A DNA stretch of 64,000 nt from Kryptolebias marmoratus (lineage: Eukaryota > Chordata > Actinopteri > Cyprinodontiformes > Rivulidae): contig NC_051444.1 in the NCBI RefSeq assembly GCF_001649575.2, forward strand, positions 25,517,880-25,581,879, given 5' to 3'. Position 1 is the first letter of the stretch, and every line of letters starts with the position of its first letter. Positions 37,530 through 49,619 of this stretch are shown in pieces. The position numbers were made by a program, and so were the translations under genes. The notes beneath the pieces were generated by a model. The model made no database searches, was not told where the DNA came from, and saw only the letters and a list, made by a program, of their open reading frames with translations.

Positions 37530-37800
37530 TGTGGATGACTCTAAACTACTACCATGCCAGATTTAGCTCAATATCTGATAAATGGACTGAGGTGAAGTCA
37601 TCTTTGTGTTAGTTAAGGTTCATTAGCTGTGGTGTGCATCTTGAATTAGGTTGACTCCAAACATTAGTTTGTTGTGGATTTACATCTAACGATTATTTTC
37701 TGAGTATCATTAAAATTTGACGACTGGTTCATGAGTTATTTTGCTGATGCTGCAGACAAACTAACAGATACACACAGAGAGTTGTGTAAAAAACAAAACA
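37530..37800 (+). repeat. Family H repeat, copy 3 (5'-truncated)
   Basis: GATGACTCTAAACTACTACC, CAGATTTAGCTCAATATC, CATCTTGAATTAGGTTGAC, AAATTTGACGACTGGTTCATG, GAGTTATTTTGCTGATGC, then AGACAAACTAACAGATACACAC and AGAGTTGTGTAAAAA. This follows the 3' half of copies at 24911 and 45320. The 5' hairpin is absent. Confidence 0.6.
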
Positions 37801-40236
37801 AAAAAACATTATTGCAACATTACTGCCTTTAGCAGCAATAAAAGCCACTGTAACAATTGCTTGAAAAGATGGTCCAGTGGGGTTGTGACTGTCTTGAGAA
37901 CTTGTTAGTGAATGGCTGTGACAGGCTCCAGTGCATCTGAGCCTAACCATCTCAGGTCCCACACAAATTAATGGTTCTAAAGCAGATCACAACAATATCT
38001 CTTTCAGATGCTCATTAACTAATGTACTTTGAGTATGTAGCCTAAAGCAGTTGTCCTGTAATTCAGCTGGTGTCGGATACAGAGGATGGTGTGTGAGCAT
38101 TGTTCAGCCATGCCTTTTCAAAGTGCAATGAGGCATTACAAAAGTCCTTTGTTCCAACTAAGTAGAGGGGGAAGAGGAAGTCAGCAGTCCTGTCCTCTTG
38201 ATCAGAATGCTCAGCTTTGTTAAATCACAGTTCGGCTCATGGATCATCAGCCCCCACTTTGGCAAGTATTTATGTGTCTTTTACATAACTACACACTGTC
38301 AGACACTGAATTTTCCTTTCTCACTCCAGACTGTTTTTTTTCTTTTTTTTTTTTTTAGAAAAGGTGTGAGTTTCTCATTTAGTTTATTAGAAATTTAGAT
38401 TACTGTTGTGTGAACACTGCATTATATTTTAGATAACAGTGTCATTGTTGAACTCTTTCAGGTTTTTCTGTTAGAAGAATGTACCTTTGAATTCATATAG
38501 ATGTTAATTTGATCTTTGTCATCTATCTAAACATTTTTTTGAAGACTATCCACTATCCATACACTCCTTCTGTGGACCTTTTATTATTCAAAAACATTGT
38601 CTAGCAATTAGCCTATGTTTGTTGGCCTACTCTAATCTTCACCTCAGTACAGAGCTGTAATGATGTCCTTTTCAAGCTATGATCACACTGTCAAGGTGAC
38701 TAATGAGAACCATTATGTCACTGATTACTGTGAGCACATCTGATAAAATGCCGACTGGATTGACATTTTAAAGGGATAGGCTCATCTTCTGGAGAAAGGT
38801 AAATTTAGGTACATTTTTGGACATTTTCTGTAACTTAAAGGACCTAAACAGCTGTGAATCACTGTCAATACTATGATGTTTTTTATAGTATATTATGCTT
38901 TAAAACAAGATTTACTATTGAAAAACAAAACAAAACAAAACAAAAACCATGAAGGTATATTTGGTGCCTTTTTTTTAGTACACAGGGTATGATAGGTCAT
39001 AAAATAATGATACAACAATCTCATATCTTCACTGAAAGAGTAACAAGCAAAGTTGTTAATAAAAGTCCCTGATCTTAACACAAACAAGTTGTCTTGGACT
39101 ATATTAAGAGGCAGACAAGAGTGAGATGGCCCAAATCGGTTAAAGATCTCTGGCTCAGTCTCCAGTAGTCTTACAAACGACCTGCCAGCAACAGAGAGGG
39201 ATCAGTTTCTACCTCGAGACCCCTGTCCGAGACAAGCTGTTCTTTTTACTAAGGGTAAATTTTGATCAATCAAATAGTTTTCACTAATATCACCTATTAG
39301 TATTAGATAGGACTGAAAAAAAGTTTGCATTCTTCTATTGTTTTATTAGTGCCACTTTCAGTTGACATAAGGATTTTCTTTTCAGTGCACATCAGTCTGA
39401 AGGGCTTTAAGTGCTTGCTCCTGAGCTCAAGTTGATCTTCATAAACGACTGAGAAACCTTTTCTTTAAAATCTGTTATTTACAAGGACTCATTTTAAACA
39501 AGATTTATTGAGGTTTTTGTGTTTGCATTGATGGTGCATTTAGTGGCAAATCAGAATGTCCAACTTTACCAGCAATTAATCTGACAATGCTGTTTTTTAC
39601 TTATTTCTTATTTATGTCAGCTAAACCAGGCAACTTCTAATTAGAACTGACAGTTATTAGAAAAGCAGAAAGCAGAAGTAAAAGTAATTTTGATTTTCTA
39701 CTTCTGTGGTACAGCAAAAGCAGCATAATTTTAAATTCAAGCTGTGGGAAGGTATAGAGTATGAGATGCATGGTTACTGCAATTCTGAGAAGTAAGTTTG
39801 ATAATATTCAGACACGAGTCAATGAGTCTCAAAATAAACTGAAATATATTAAATGAAATAAAAAAGGCCAATATTTTTTGAGGAAGTGACTCCATTGATC
39901 TGAATAATTTAACTCACAAGCTGAGAAAAATGCTGGTTTTTTTTTTATTTCACAATCCCTTTAAAACAAAACAATAAACAGCGCATTATTGATTATTCCT
40001 TTTTAACTGCATTTCTGGCAAATCAAGACAAGCCTTCAGAAATATCAAACATTTTGTATTTTTTAATATTTTTCTATGATTGACATTATGAGTTTCAGTT
40101 ATTATCACCTGCTGTTAAAGGCAAATAAAGACAATCATGTCTTCACCCATCTCTGTGTGTGTATGGGTGTGTGCATGTATTTGTTTGTCTATTGTTTTAG
40201 CAAAATGTTTCCTAAAACCAATGGCTGGATTTTAAT
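37801..40236. other. No gene recognised
   Basis: AT-rich. It holds an (AAAAC)n run at 38922-38946, a long T run at 38333-38357 and a GT-rich patch at 40155-40180. Nothing coding is supported. Confidence 0.55.
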
Positions 40237-40241
40237 AAAAC
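40237..40241 (+). repeat. Target-site duplication, left copy (AAAAC)
   Basis: Five bases immediately before the TG of the LTR, identical to 40859-40863. Five bp is the usual duplication length for gypsy-type integrases in vertebrates. Confidence 0.85.
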
Positions 40242-40383
40242 TGTCCCAGCTCACTGTTCCTGCCACGCCTCCTGCTCACAGACCACAGCTCCTAGTAACT
40301 TTCCACTACCTTACAGTCTCATGCCACGCCTCTGTTTCCATGCCTGCGTAATCATGTCCATTAGTCTCACCTGTTACAGACAG

Positions 40384-40390
40384 TATATAA
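40384..40390 (+). promoter_or_regulatory. TATA box of the solo LTR
   Basis: TATATAA lies 142 bases into the LTR, after CACCTGTTACAGACAG. It is the likely U3 core promoter and would drive transcription rightward if active. Confidence 0.7.
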
Positions 40391-40794
40391 ATTCACAGCT
40401 CACACTCACTCCTCGCCAGATTATTGACTGATTGACACCCAGTAGATGTCCAGTGCTTATTCATGATCCATGCCTGCCTTGATCACAACCCTTGCCTTCT
40501 GCCTACTCCTTGCCGGATATCTCCACAGACTCGGATCACTGGTAACGAACCTCGCCTTCTTTCTCTGGACATCGTCCTTTGGATTATCCCTTTCTGGATT
40601 TGGTTGCTGATCTCAGACTCTCTGGCTCTGACCCCTCGCCTGTCATTGGATTTACCCGCTTGCCTAATCCCCTTACAGATTACTAATCCCCTTGACCGCT
40701 GCTGCTCCCACCTCGCAGACCCCGGCTGCCTTACCTGTTCCAGACCGTGAGAGCCGCTCCCAGAACTTGCGTGCCCAGTAGTCTGGTGTTTTCT

Positions 40795-40801
40795 AATAAA
40801 A
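40795..40801 (+). terminator. Polyadenylation signal of the solo LTR
   Basis: AATAAAA followed by GTCAAAAC and a T/G-rich stretch (CTTCCTCTTTGTCTG). This is the normal arrangement at an R-U5 boundary. Confidence 0.75.
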
Positions 40802-40858
40802 GGTCAAAACTTCCTCTTTGTCTGCTCGTTCTGACTCCACTCACGCCCGGCCTTGTCA

Positions 40859-40863
40859 AAAAC
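40859..40863 (+). repeat. Target-site duplication, right copy (AAAAC)
   Basis: Five bases immediately after the terminal CA of the LTR, matching 40237-40241 exactly. Confidence 0.85.
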
Positions 40864-41600
40864 TCTCAGAAATTAATCATTGGATGTACATCTACAATGG
40901 AAAAATATTTGGAGTCAACCCCAGTTAAGATGGCTGCCACAGATGATTGACCTGACTGAATTATAGACACAAACATGTCTATAATTCAATCAGTTTTACA
41001 GATATTGAGCCAGAGTTTACTGTTATAGAAGTTGAGTCATCCCTTAACAGGTATTTCAAGGCCTAATTAATCATGTGATCTCTTTTTAAAATTTTGCCCT
41101 TAACTACTGGAATCAACCTGACTCAGACCACATCTAATTGATTTTAGCAAACACAAAAATGTCTACACATTTAGCTTAAATTTGGTTTGGTAGGAGCTAA
41201 AAGTCATTCACACTCTGGGTGGTACACTTTTGCGCAACCTCTTAGCTTAAAATTGTGATATTACCTATTGGTGACAATGCTGTTTGTCTTTTAGAAAAAA
41301 AAAATCTCTCGAATGTCTAGGCATATTTAATGTAACTCAAAAAGTAATCATTAGATGTATATCTAAAACTGATTGCTTTTTGAGCCAACTCTATTCAAGA
41401 TGATCAATATTTCATATTAATCAAAACAGACATTTCTCTAATTTATTTGGTTTTACAGAAACTGAACTAAAACTTGTGGTAGTAGCTGAGAATAATTCAC
41501 TGAAAGCTAATAAATCTTGTGACATCTTGCATAAGGTTTGTCCAAAAGGGCTACAACTCCCTCCCTTCTCATCACAAGATATCTTAGTCTAAAACTCTGA
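40864..41600 (+). repeat. Diverged direct repeat of a fish dispersed element, two units
   Basis: Unit 1 (about 40870-41095) and unit 2 (about 41338-41535) share ordered blocks: TTAATCATTGGATGTACATC versus GTAATCATTAGATGTATATC; AGTCAACCCCAGTTAAGATGG versus AGCCAACTCTATTCAAGATGA; and GTTTTACAGATATTGAG versus GTTTTACAGAAACTGAA. Spacing is about 465 bp. Between them GCGCAACCTCTTAGCTTAAA is another block I know from the same kind of fish repeat. The gypsy LTR sits at the immediate left edge. Confidence 0.65.
40952..40993. repeat. Inverted repeat, 18-bp arms with one mismatch
   Basis: CTGACTGAATTATAGACA (40952-40969), spacer CAAACA, then TGTCTATAATTCAATCAG (40976-40993). Seventeen of 18 positions pair, with 13 contiguous pairs next to the loop. 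It lies inside unit 1 of the diverged repeat, and unit 2 has no comparable palindrome. Confidence 0.9.
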
Positions 41601-44600
41601 CATGAAAGGTGGTGGGTGTATACATTCCTCCAACAAATGCTAAACCTATGATTTCATTCATTTGTTTAAATTATATTTATGATAATTATTTTACCAACCT
41701 TTTATTTTCTTTCAGATGCAACTGTTTTTGTTAGTTTGTTGGTTATGTCCTAATCAGAGGAGAAAAATTCAACCTCAAATGTTTAGACTCAGACAGAAAC
41801 ACACTGACAAAAACTTTTTTTTTCACACCTAATACCACAGCAAACCACAATGTTACATTCACATTGTTCACATTACAAATCTGAAATATTTGAGGGGGAA
41901 AAAAATGAAATACATTTTGTAATAATGTGTTTCTAATATTAGTTGTCTTTTAATTTGTTGGTTTTACTTTTGGCATTGGTCAACAGTGTCACAATTTGTG
42001 CACCCCTAGTATGAAGGTAAAAAAAATAAAATTATATATATATATATATACCTTTTTTTGCTAGTGTTCTCCATCTGACTCCAGCCTTTTTCCAAAGGAA
42101 CTTATTGTGTTTCAGAATTTGTCTAGTCTCTCTTATCTGTTGAGACTAAGGCTGTTCAGCGTGGCTTTAGGGTTGTGAAACTGTTTCTGACTAGAGACTT
42201 CCTGTAATTTAAAACTCTATCTAGCTTGAACTTAAAGTTGTGAAGTAGTTGTTAAAAAATGTCATATTTTACAGTGTCTTTAACCAGTATTCAAGTAACC
42301 ATGCCAAATAAAGCTTATAGGTAAGTAAAAAAAAAAAAAGTTTTATCTTTAAATTGACTGGAAACCAGAAACAACTGAATCTGCAGGAGGGGATGGAGCA
42401 GAAGTTATAGATCTTCAGGTAATTTGACAGGTGAATGTTTCTTTCTTTTTTTGATCTTACTTGATTCTTTCATTTGAAGGTTTCCAAGGGAGAAGAGGAT
42501 TCCAGAACTCCAACGAGGGGAAGTGTTGTTTTTGGATACGACCAGAGCGGACAGGCAGGCACAACGAGTTAAAAGGCTAAGCTGACTTTTCCCGCACTTG
42601 TTTTTGGAGGTATTCAAACAGAGGCGATCGTCAGAGGATCTTTCAAAGAGAACATGGATTTAGGAAATACTTGAAGGATTCTACGCAGGAGCACAAGTAA
42701 GTTTTAACAAAAAAGTTTCTCATATAGGAGTTACACAGGAGGATGAAGCAAGAATGATCACCATGTGACATTAATTATTATTAATTAATCAAGAGCTGTG
42801 GGCAGCTGTGCCGGGTGCTGTCACATCTGACAATCAATGTCTTTCAACTGGGACTTGTGTTTGTTTTAAAGAGGAGAATGTTGAAGGCATTTGACATATA
42901 ACAGTGCATTAAAACAGACAAAAATAATATATATATATTTTTTAAATCTTTTACCTAAAAGTGCAATGCCAACAAAACAAACAAAACAAACCTGATTTAT
43001 TCATGCATTCTCTCATATAATAAAAGAGAAGATATGAGGAAACAACACATGACTGCCATTCATGGTAGGTGGAGGTGATAAACAATTATGCACTTTACAA
43101 TGTAAGCTTACTGTCAATTTCAGACCTGTTCTTTTTGTTTTTCATGTTTTCCATTCATCCTAAGGGAAAGGCTTCAACAGATACATCACGCTCGAGGAGC
43201 ACACACATATTGACTGGTTTTTTTTTTTTTACATACTCTCAGCGCCGTCAGCATTATGCCAGATGAATTAGATGTTTTCTTGCTGTTCTGAGGATAATTC
43301 ATGAGAAATATGGCACATGGCCAAAAAAAGTTTTTTTTTTAGCTGCACCAGCAGCAATGTAGCTTTACTTTTTGTAACTAACCATGCGGCTGGTATTATT
43401 GTCTTAGATAATTGTGTCTAATTCAGATCTATTCCATTGAACATCCTGTAATTATAGTAATTTTATAACACAAAAGGCATCTGGACCCAGACTGAAATGA
43501 GCTGCAGACAAAACACTTCTTTGTTTTAAATGTATCAGTTCTCGGGCTACTTCAGGATGGCTATAATTACACAAATTTATTCAGAAAAATAACCATCTAA
43601 AAGTGTTTTTTAAAATACATAAAAAAGTAGAAATTGTACATTTGTCATTGGCGCATTAGACCACAGGGTGGCAGTGTTCTATAAAGTTTGGGCAAAAAGT
43701 TAGGCCCACTGTGTACTAGTTCAAATTAATCTATATTCTCGATTGAATTTATGTCTTCAAAGACAGAACATTTCCAAATTTTAAATTACAAATGTACTGT
43801 ATAGCTCATATAGATAAGGCTTTAGTATAAACAGTTTCATCTTATTATAAAAACAAATGGTACAGACCTATTTCGCTGTCATTTTTATTGATAATAATGA
43901 CATAAACACATCCTTAAAGCCAAAGAACTTTCAGAATGAATGTGTTTTGTAAAGTAGGTTTTCCGGTATTAAAGAGAAATGTCTTTTTGTTGTCTTTCTA
44001 CTAGACAGAGAGGTAGAATGGATACAATTAGTCTGAAAAACAATAACCATTTCTCTGAGAGTCGCAGTGGATTTTATGATAGAAGGTGAAGATAAAGCAG
44101 CGTCACAATAACACTGGGAAACTAACTGGAACCAGAAATTCACACCTATTTAATTTTAAGGTGTTTTAACACAATATATGATGATTTTATAACCCTTGCA
44201 AAATTATACTTTGTTTTTTTTTTTACATTATTGCTGTTTTGCCTGTTTAAATGGATTTCCTAATGGAAAATTTATTGCACTATGCAAAATTGTGACAGCG
44301 TATTAAATTTTAGTTTTAGAGAACAATTGGGGCCAATTATATCAATTTACGGAGAAAATCTGTCACAACCATGTGAAGACAACAGAGCTAGGGAGGTAAA
44401 CTGAGATAGATACTGCTCTGTTCTGATCTTTACAGCCCACAAGTACCTTTATACTTTGGTGACACATTGTACACTTTAATGATCATCAGTTTGGATCTGC
44501 TTTGAGATTTGGTTAATTAAACCCTGATAAACATCAGCCTCCCTACTCCAAGCATCTGATTGCCAATCTTCTGTCGTCCCATTATCCTGCTGCATTGCTG

Positions 44601-44926
44601 CCATTCTTCATGCAATCTTAGTCACCATCTGTCAAAATCAGAATAATGAAGCATCATAACTACCGCTTTTTAACATTTGCCACCCAGACACTGACAAAGT
44701 CCTGTGAGGATTTTTTTTTTCTTCTAATTTTCCTTTGGTAGTGAAATTTGGCTCTTAGTTCAAGCCTGTACATTATATTTAAAGTTTAGTGAGAGTAGAT
44801 TACTTACTATAATTTTATCTTACCCGTGTGTGTTTAAATACGAGCTGTGCGCTTTAATATATGAAGACATGTTACTGTATAATATCCAAGTGCCTAAGGA
44901 TCAAAAATAACTTATCACTAAATTCA
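41601..44926. other. No gene recognised; short repeats and possible conserved blocks
   Basis: Contains a (TA)9 run at 42033-42050, an ATAT/T run near 42926-42944 and T runs at 43211-43222 and 43330-43340. Blocks at about 43375-43540 and 44555-44700 are more complex and carry TAATTA-like and TGTCA-type cores; these may be conserved non-coding DNA, but this is inference only. Confidence 0.45.
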
Positions 44927-45312
44927 TGGCCTAGCATTCTTTGGAGGAATGCATATTGCTCTCCACCTTCCATACCACAGCTTTAGACTAAAATCAGTTT
45001 TTGATGAGAAATGTTTTGATCAAACCTTGTATTCTCATGCAACATTGTGAGATCACTCGGATAATGTTTGGAGGACAACTCTCAGTTGATATTGCGCGAA
45101 ATTTTGCTCAATATTTGTAAACTTTATTGAGTTGTAGCCATTTGTGTGTTGAGCAATGCCAGTTAGCATTGGTGGCTATTTTGAACTGGGGTAGTTACGA
45201 ACGTTTATCAGTTATAGATGTATATTCATTGATTAGTTTTGTTAAAATCCATCCAGTGATTCATGAGATATATTGCTAATGTTACAGACAATGTTGGCTC
45301 CTGCCAAAGTTT
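44927..45312 (+). repeat. Family H repeat, copy 4 (with 5' hairpin)
   Basis: Begins GGCCTAGCATTCTTTGGAGG with the stem GCATTC/GAATGC (44934-44952), then CATATTGCTCTCCACCTTCC, GATCACTCGGATAATGTTTGG, GAGTTGTAGCCATTTGTGTG, AACTGGGGTAGTTACGAACG, CATCCAGTGATTCATGAGAT and a TTACAGACAATG tail. This is the best-preserved copy of the family and gives the order of blocks. Confidence 0.78.
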
Positions 45313-45319
45313 CAAAAAC

Positions 45320-45645
45320 CGACTATGCATGATTGGTTAGTGGTCAGAGTATGCGTTTGGAATTGGTCTCAGCTAAGAACAGACCAAAGCAGCTTGCTAT
45401 CTGTAATATTGGCATTTTGAGTTATAGCCATTTTTTTTGTGCTTGCTAGGCTTGCATCCACCTTGAATAGGTTGACTTTAAAATACTTACGTGTAGGTGT
45501 ACATGCACTAATTACTTTTTTCTTAAAATCCATCCACTGTTTCATAGGGCATTTTGCTAACCCAGCAGACAAATGAACAGATGCACACACAGACATGGGC
45601 AAAAACATTATCACTCTTTTTCCTTCTACAGTGGCGATAAAAAGG
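45320..45645 (+). repeat. Family H repeat, copy 5 (3' part, adjacent to copy 4)
   Basis: GTTATAGCCATTTTTTTTGTG, CATCCACCTTGAATAGGTTG, GTGTAGGTGTACATGCACTA, AAAATCCATCCACTGTTTCAT, GGCATTTTGCTAACCCAGC, the CA-rich ACAGATGCACACACAGACAT, then GGGCAAAAACATTATC and ACAGTGGCGATAAA. It carries the full 3' end of the family and follows copy 4 after only a few bases. Confidence 0.72.
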
Positions 45646-48600
45646 ACTATTGCACTACACAACATATTGTCAATTAGTAATTTCAGTTTTAAGCCATGTG
45701 TTTATTACTAGAAATCTTGTAGTGTTAAAAAAAACAAACAATTGGATTAGGTTGTATTTTTCAAGTACAACTGTGAATATGTACTTACATAGTTTTGCTG
45801 TTTTTTATGGTTTATGTCACCTTTGTCATGTCTATCCTATTACAGAAACTGACTACACACCAGCAAAGTACAAATAGTACAACTACAAGTAGATGTTGCT
45901 CTCGGTTCTTTTCAGATATCCTTCTTGCTGATCTTTAATCCCTGCCATTAGTCAAAAAGGCCAGTGTATCACAGATCGGTTCGACTCCTGTACTGGCTGT
46001 CCCGGCTTTTAGGTGTGATGACATTCAGCCACAGCAGCTCCTGAAGAAGTTAATGTGTTGCTGTTGCAGCACTTGTGCAGAGTCTGAAAAGTAACTTTCA
46101 TTGAAACAAGCACATAAATAACACCAAAGGCTTCTTTTGATTAAAGACGTTTTCAAAGCTCCTGACAAGAGTTTTATCAAATCACCTGCCAAGATTTTTT
46201 TTTTTTTTCTAATTGCCTAACCTCTTTCTAGCAGCTTTCGCGTTCATCTGCATCAGTGTTTCTGTGTAACAAACGATCTGGTGTGCAGGTTTCTCACCAA
46301 GAAAAATAAAACTATAGTAAAATTAGAGTGAACTATTGATAAATGCCTAAAGGCTTATAGTGGTCAAATTGATGGAATGTGGAGGCTGAATATGACAAAC
46401 TGACTTGCTTTCATTAAAGCATGGGGAAAAGCCTTTGATGTTTTGAGACTCAGTCAATTTTAGATGTAAACAGAACCCATGCTGCATATATGTGGGTGTA
46501 TTAAATTTATACCTTTTTTGTTTGTTTTTCCAAAAAATACCTCTGGCATATTAATGTGCATTTTATTTGTCTATTGACAAAAAAACAACATAAAGGTATG
46601 CTCAAACCTTTGTTTCCTGAGGTCCTAAATCAAAGTTCTTGCTCTCTCAAGCTGTGTGGGTAATTTACATGCTGCTCCCTCTTCATCATTGTGATTGGAA
46701 ATAACACAGATGAGACAAAATGACACTTAAGGTGTTCAGGCCATCAAGTGTAGAGCTGACTACAAGGAGCAAAAGCCTCTTTACAGCTGACCACTTGTAT
46801 TGTGATGAAGTGACTTACTAATCTAGATGTGGCATTTTCTGTGGAGAGACAAGCTTGAACGGATGTTGCTGACTATATGTTGGGAAGGTCTGCCACATGT
46901 TAGCAGCTGAGAGACCTTTAACACCAAATATAGGTCTAAAATCCAATATTTGGTGATCACACTTAATGGAAAGATGGACCCCAGAACACTGATCAACCAA
47001 CCACATGTCCGTGGCCTTGTCCCTTGACCTGGGTTTTCTGGTCATACCACTGTGAAGTGGAGTTGAGATTGCTTATTTTTGCAGAAATCTGAATGAACCC
47101 GGGTGGCAGAGTGCCACAATGATGTGTTTGCAGTAATTGCTGTGAAATTATAAAGTATCTCATATGTCTCAGAGCTGGATAGGAAAATAAAAAAAGAACT
47201 GTGGCACAATGAAATCATTTGACAAGAAGATTACTATTATTGACCCTAATAAGTAAAAAAGAAAAAAAAAATGCGCTTACTGCAAAACTGGCATTGCGCT
47301 GAGACTTTTCTTTTTAAAGCTTCGTTCACAATACTTTGCACTTAGAAATATTAGGAGTAACGCCACAATGAAAAAAAAAAATGTTCAGTATATATTTAAT
47401 ATAGGAAGCAGACTTTGCAATGGACATAGCAGCAACTTTCCAGGTTTTATTCTTAAAAGTCTTTCCTGCAACTAAGCGTTTCAGACCAAACAGTTCCAGG
47501 GGCTCAGTGAGGAAACTGGGGAACAGTGAACTCTCTGGATGACCACACATTTTTAAGGGCTTTTTGTTTTGTTGCGCTCACAACACATATAGGAATGATG
47601 AGGTGACGTAACAGCTGAACTAACATGCAGAAAAGTACATTTTATATAACACAGCATGCTGTCATGAAAAACTGTTTGGAGAAGTATCTGCTAGCAATAG
47701 GAGTGAAGGCAAGCAAAACATTCAAATGAAAAAAGCCAAAGTGTTTGAGTTTTTTAGGTTAAATGCAGAACTTTTCTGATTTCCTTGCACAGTTTTAGTC
47801 ATTTTTGAAGTTATTCTGTATGTGGTATTAAATGTATTAAATAGTTATTTGGCAGCACAGCTAGTGCTGAGTTGGACAAACCTTTATTTTATTTATTTAT
47901 TTTTTTTAACTGGTCAAATGTGGATTATTTCACACCCAAATTTTAAAGTTTTGTGTCACAAAATGCAAAAAAGGAAAGCTGTAAAAATCACGATTATCAC
48001 ACACACCAAAGCTAATTTTATGGCTAATTGCTCACTAGCTGCACCCATAGCGTAAGCATGTCTAGCCAAACAAAATAATCTAATTTTTTGACGGTTTTCA
48101 AACAGTTTGTGGGGAAATTAGGCCATGCAAATGGTTATTACTTTCAAGAATTAAAACATACTTACTTGAATATTGACTGTTGCAACAAACATTTTGCTGG
48201 AGCTTGGTATCATCATGCACATCAAAATCCCTTTTCACAGACTTTTCTTATCAGAATGAGCAGCTGGAAACAGTCGACTGGAGACATTGTTTTAATAAAC
48301 ACATAAAGTCGGCTTCAGCAGTCAGCCAGCTGCAGCACATAAAATCTCACTTCAACATTCTAAACAGGAAGAATGATATATGTTTACCAGAAACAAGTCA
48401 ACCATACTGTTGCTTTCTTACAGCTCATCTGATCAGGTCATCTGATCATTGTTTTGTTTTTTGTTTTTTTGTTTGTTTAGGTTTTTTTTTCTGTGGCAAA
48501 CATAATGAAATGCACAGCCTGCCAACTTACTACATCCATGGTTCATCTCAGGGAAGTTACTCATATCACTGAGCAAGTTCTTTTTTCTATTAAATTTATT

Positions 48601-49331
48601 ACATGATCTAGTTAGAAGGCAGAATGCATGAATGCAGACATTAATTATGAGAGAGAGGGGGAGCACTTGTATCTTAATTAGAAAAAAGGCACACTCATAC
48701 TTTTTAAATCTCTTGGGAAGAAATCCAGTGTCTAAATACAGATCGCAACTTAAGGAGTTCCTGCAAGGAGATGAAAATTCATAGCACCATTGGATGTAAA
48801 TGCAGTGTCATGAATCAGTTGTTCAATCTTTTTTTAAGTGGTCTTAGTGGGTACCGTACCATTCAAGACATAAAAAAATTGAGATGTAATTCCCCCGCCT
48901 CCGTGTCTGATGGTTTTTATCCTCAAACGTCATCCAAATTTCTTCAGCACTACCTTTCATCTAGTTTTATTTCTTGCTTGGGGCATAACTCATTGCCTTT
49001 AGATTAGCTTGTAGTAGGTAAAATGAGCCATAAATTTATTTTATGTTGTATTGCTGCACTGTGCGTCGCCTTTTTCAACTGTCTTAATAACTCTCTTCCT
49101 TCTGTATGTTTTATTGTTCAGCAGAGATGTGCCACCTCTGGCTGTCTTTTGCTCTGTGTTCTGCTGTTTGTCTAATAGATTTATTTCAAAAGAGGAATGG
49201 AGCTTCCTGCGCCGAATAGGAACTGTAACTTCTCAAAAACTTGTCAAATTTTAAAACATTTTAATTGGGTATCAAATATGCAAGCAAATGTTCTCCTGTA
49301 ACAATTTGCATTTACAGCAACTTTTAATCTT
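45646..49331. other. AT-rich gene-free stretch
   Basis: No coding frame is supported; the 130-codon open frame at 48180-48572 has no domain and ends in low complexity. Short T runs occur at 46198-46210 and 48484-48491. The block at 45955-46270 is more complex and includes GGTTCGACTCC (B-box-like) at 45977-45987, but there is no matching A box. Confidence 0.5.
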
Positions 49332-49341
49332 TCTCTCTCTC

Positions 49342-49387
<46 letters not shown>

Positions 49388-49388
49388 T
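49332..49388. repeat. (TC)n(TA)n compound microsatellite
   Basis: About six TC units followed by about 19 TA units with one CA interruption at the right end. Confidence 0.97.
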
Positions 49389-49619
49389 CAGTACAATAAT
49401 GAGCAAATTTGAATGATTCAGTCTCATAACCAAGAGCACTATGGGGATGTGACGAAGATGATCCCCAGGTTATTGCATTCTTCTTACTGTGGAATAACCT
49501 TGCACACCAGACTGGTTCGTTACACTGAGGGTTTTTGTTACATATCATTTAGTGGCCAGGAGCCCTTAATGTCCACCTCTACAAAATCATCTACCTTCTA
49601 ATCTCCTCTAAACACTTGC

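Larger units (their letters stand above)
40242..40858 (+). mobile_element. Solo LTR of a gypsy-type retrotransposon, 617 bp
   Basis: A sharply bounded, GC-richer block that begins TGTCCCAGC and ends GGCCTTGTCA (TG...CA). It is flanked by the perfect 5-bp direct duplication AAAAC (40237-40241 and 40859-40863). It contains a TATA box (TATATAA, 40384-40390) and a polyadenylation signal (AATAAAA, 40795-40801) in the order expected of U3-R-U5. The text (CACCTGTTACAGACAGTATA, CTCCTCGCCAGATTATTG) resembles LTRs of Ty3/gypsy-like elements in fish. No internal region or second LTR is next to it, so the internal part was lost by LTR-LTR recombination. Its open frames are not genes. Confidence 0.88.

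Noticed and set aside
45970..46020. Possible tRNA gene around GGTTCGACTCC
   Set aside because: The B-box sequence is perfect, but no A box lies at the right distance and the T-stem and acceptor stem do not pair. It may be an old SINE trace.
48180..48572. 130-codon open frame, plus strand
   Set aside because: Crosses a T-rich tract that gives a Phe/Cys run; no domain or splice evidence.
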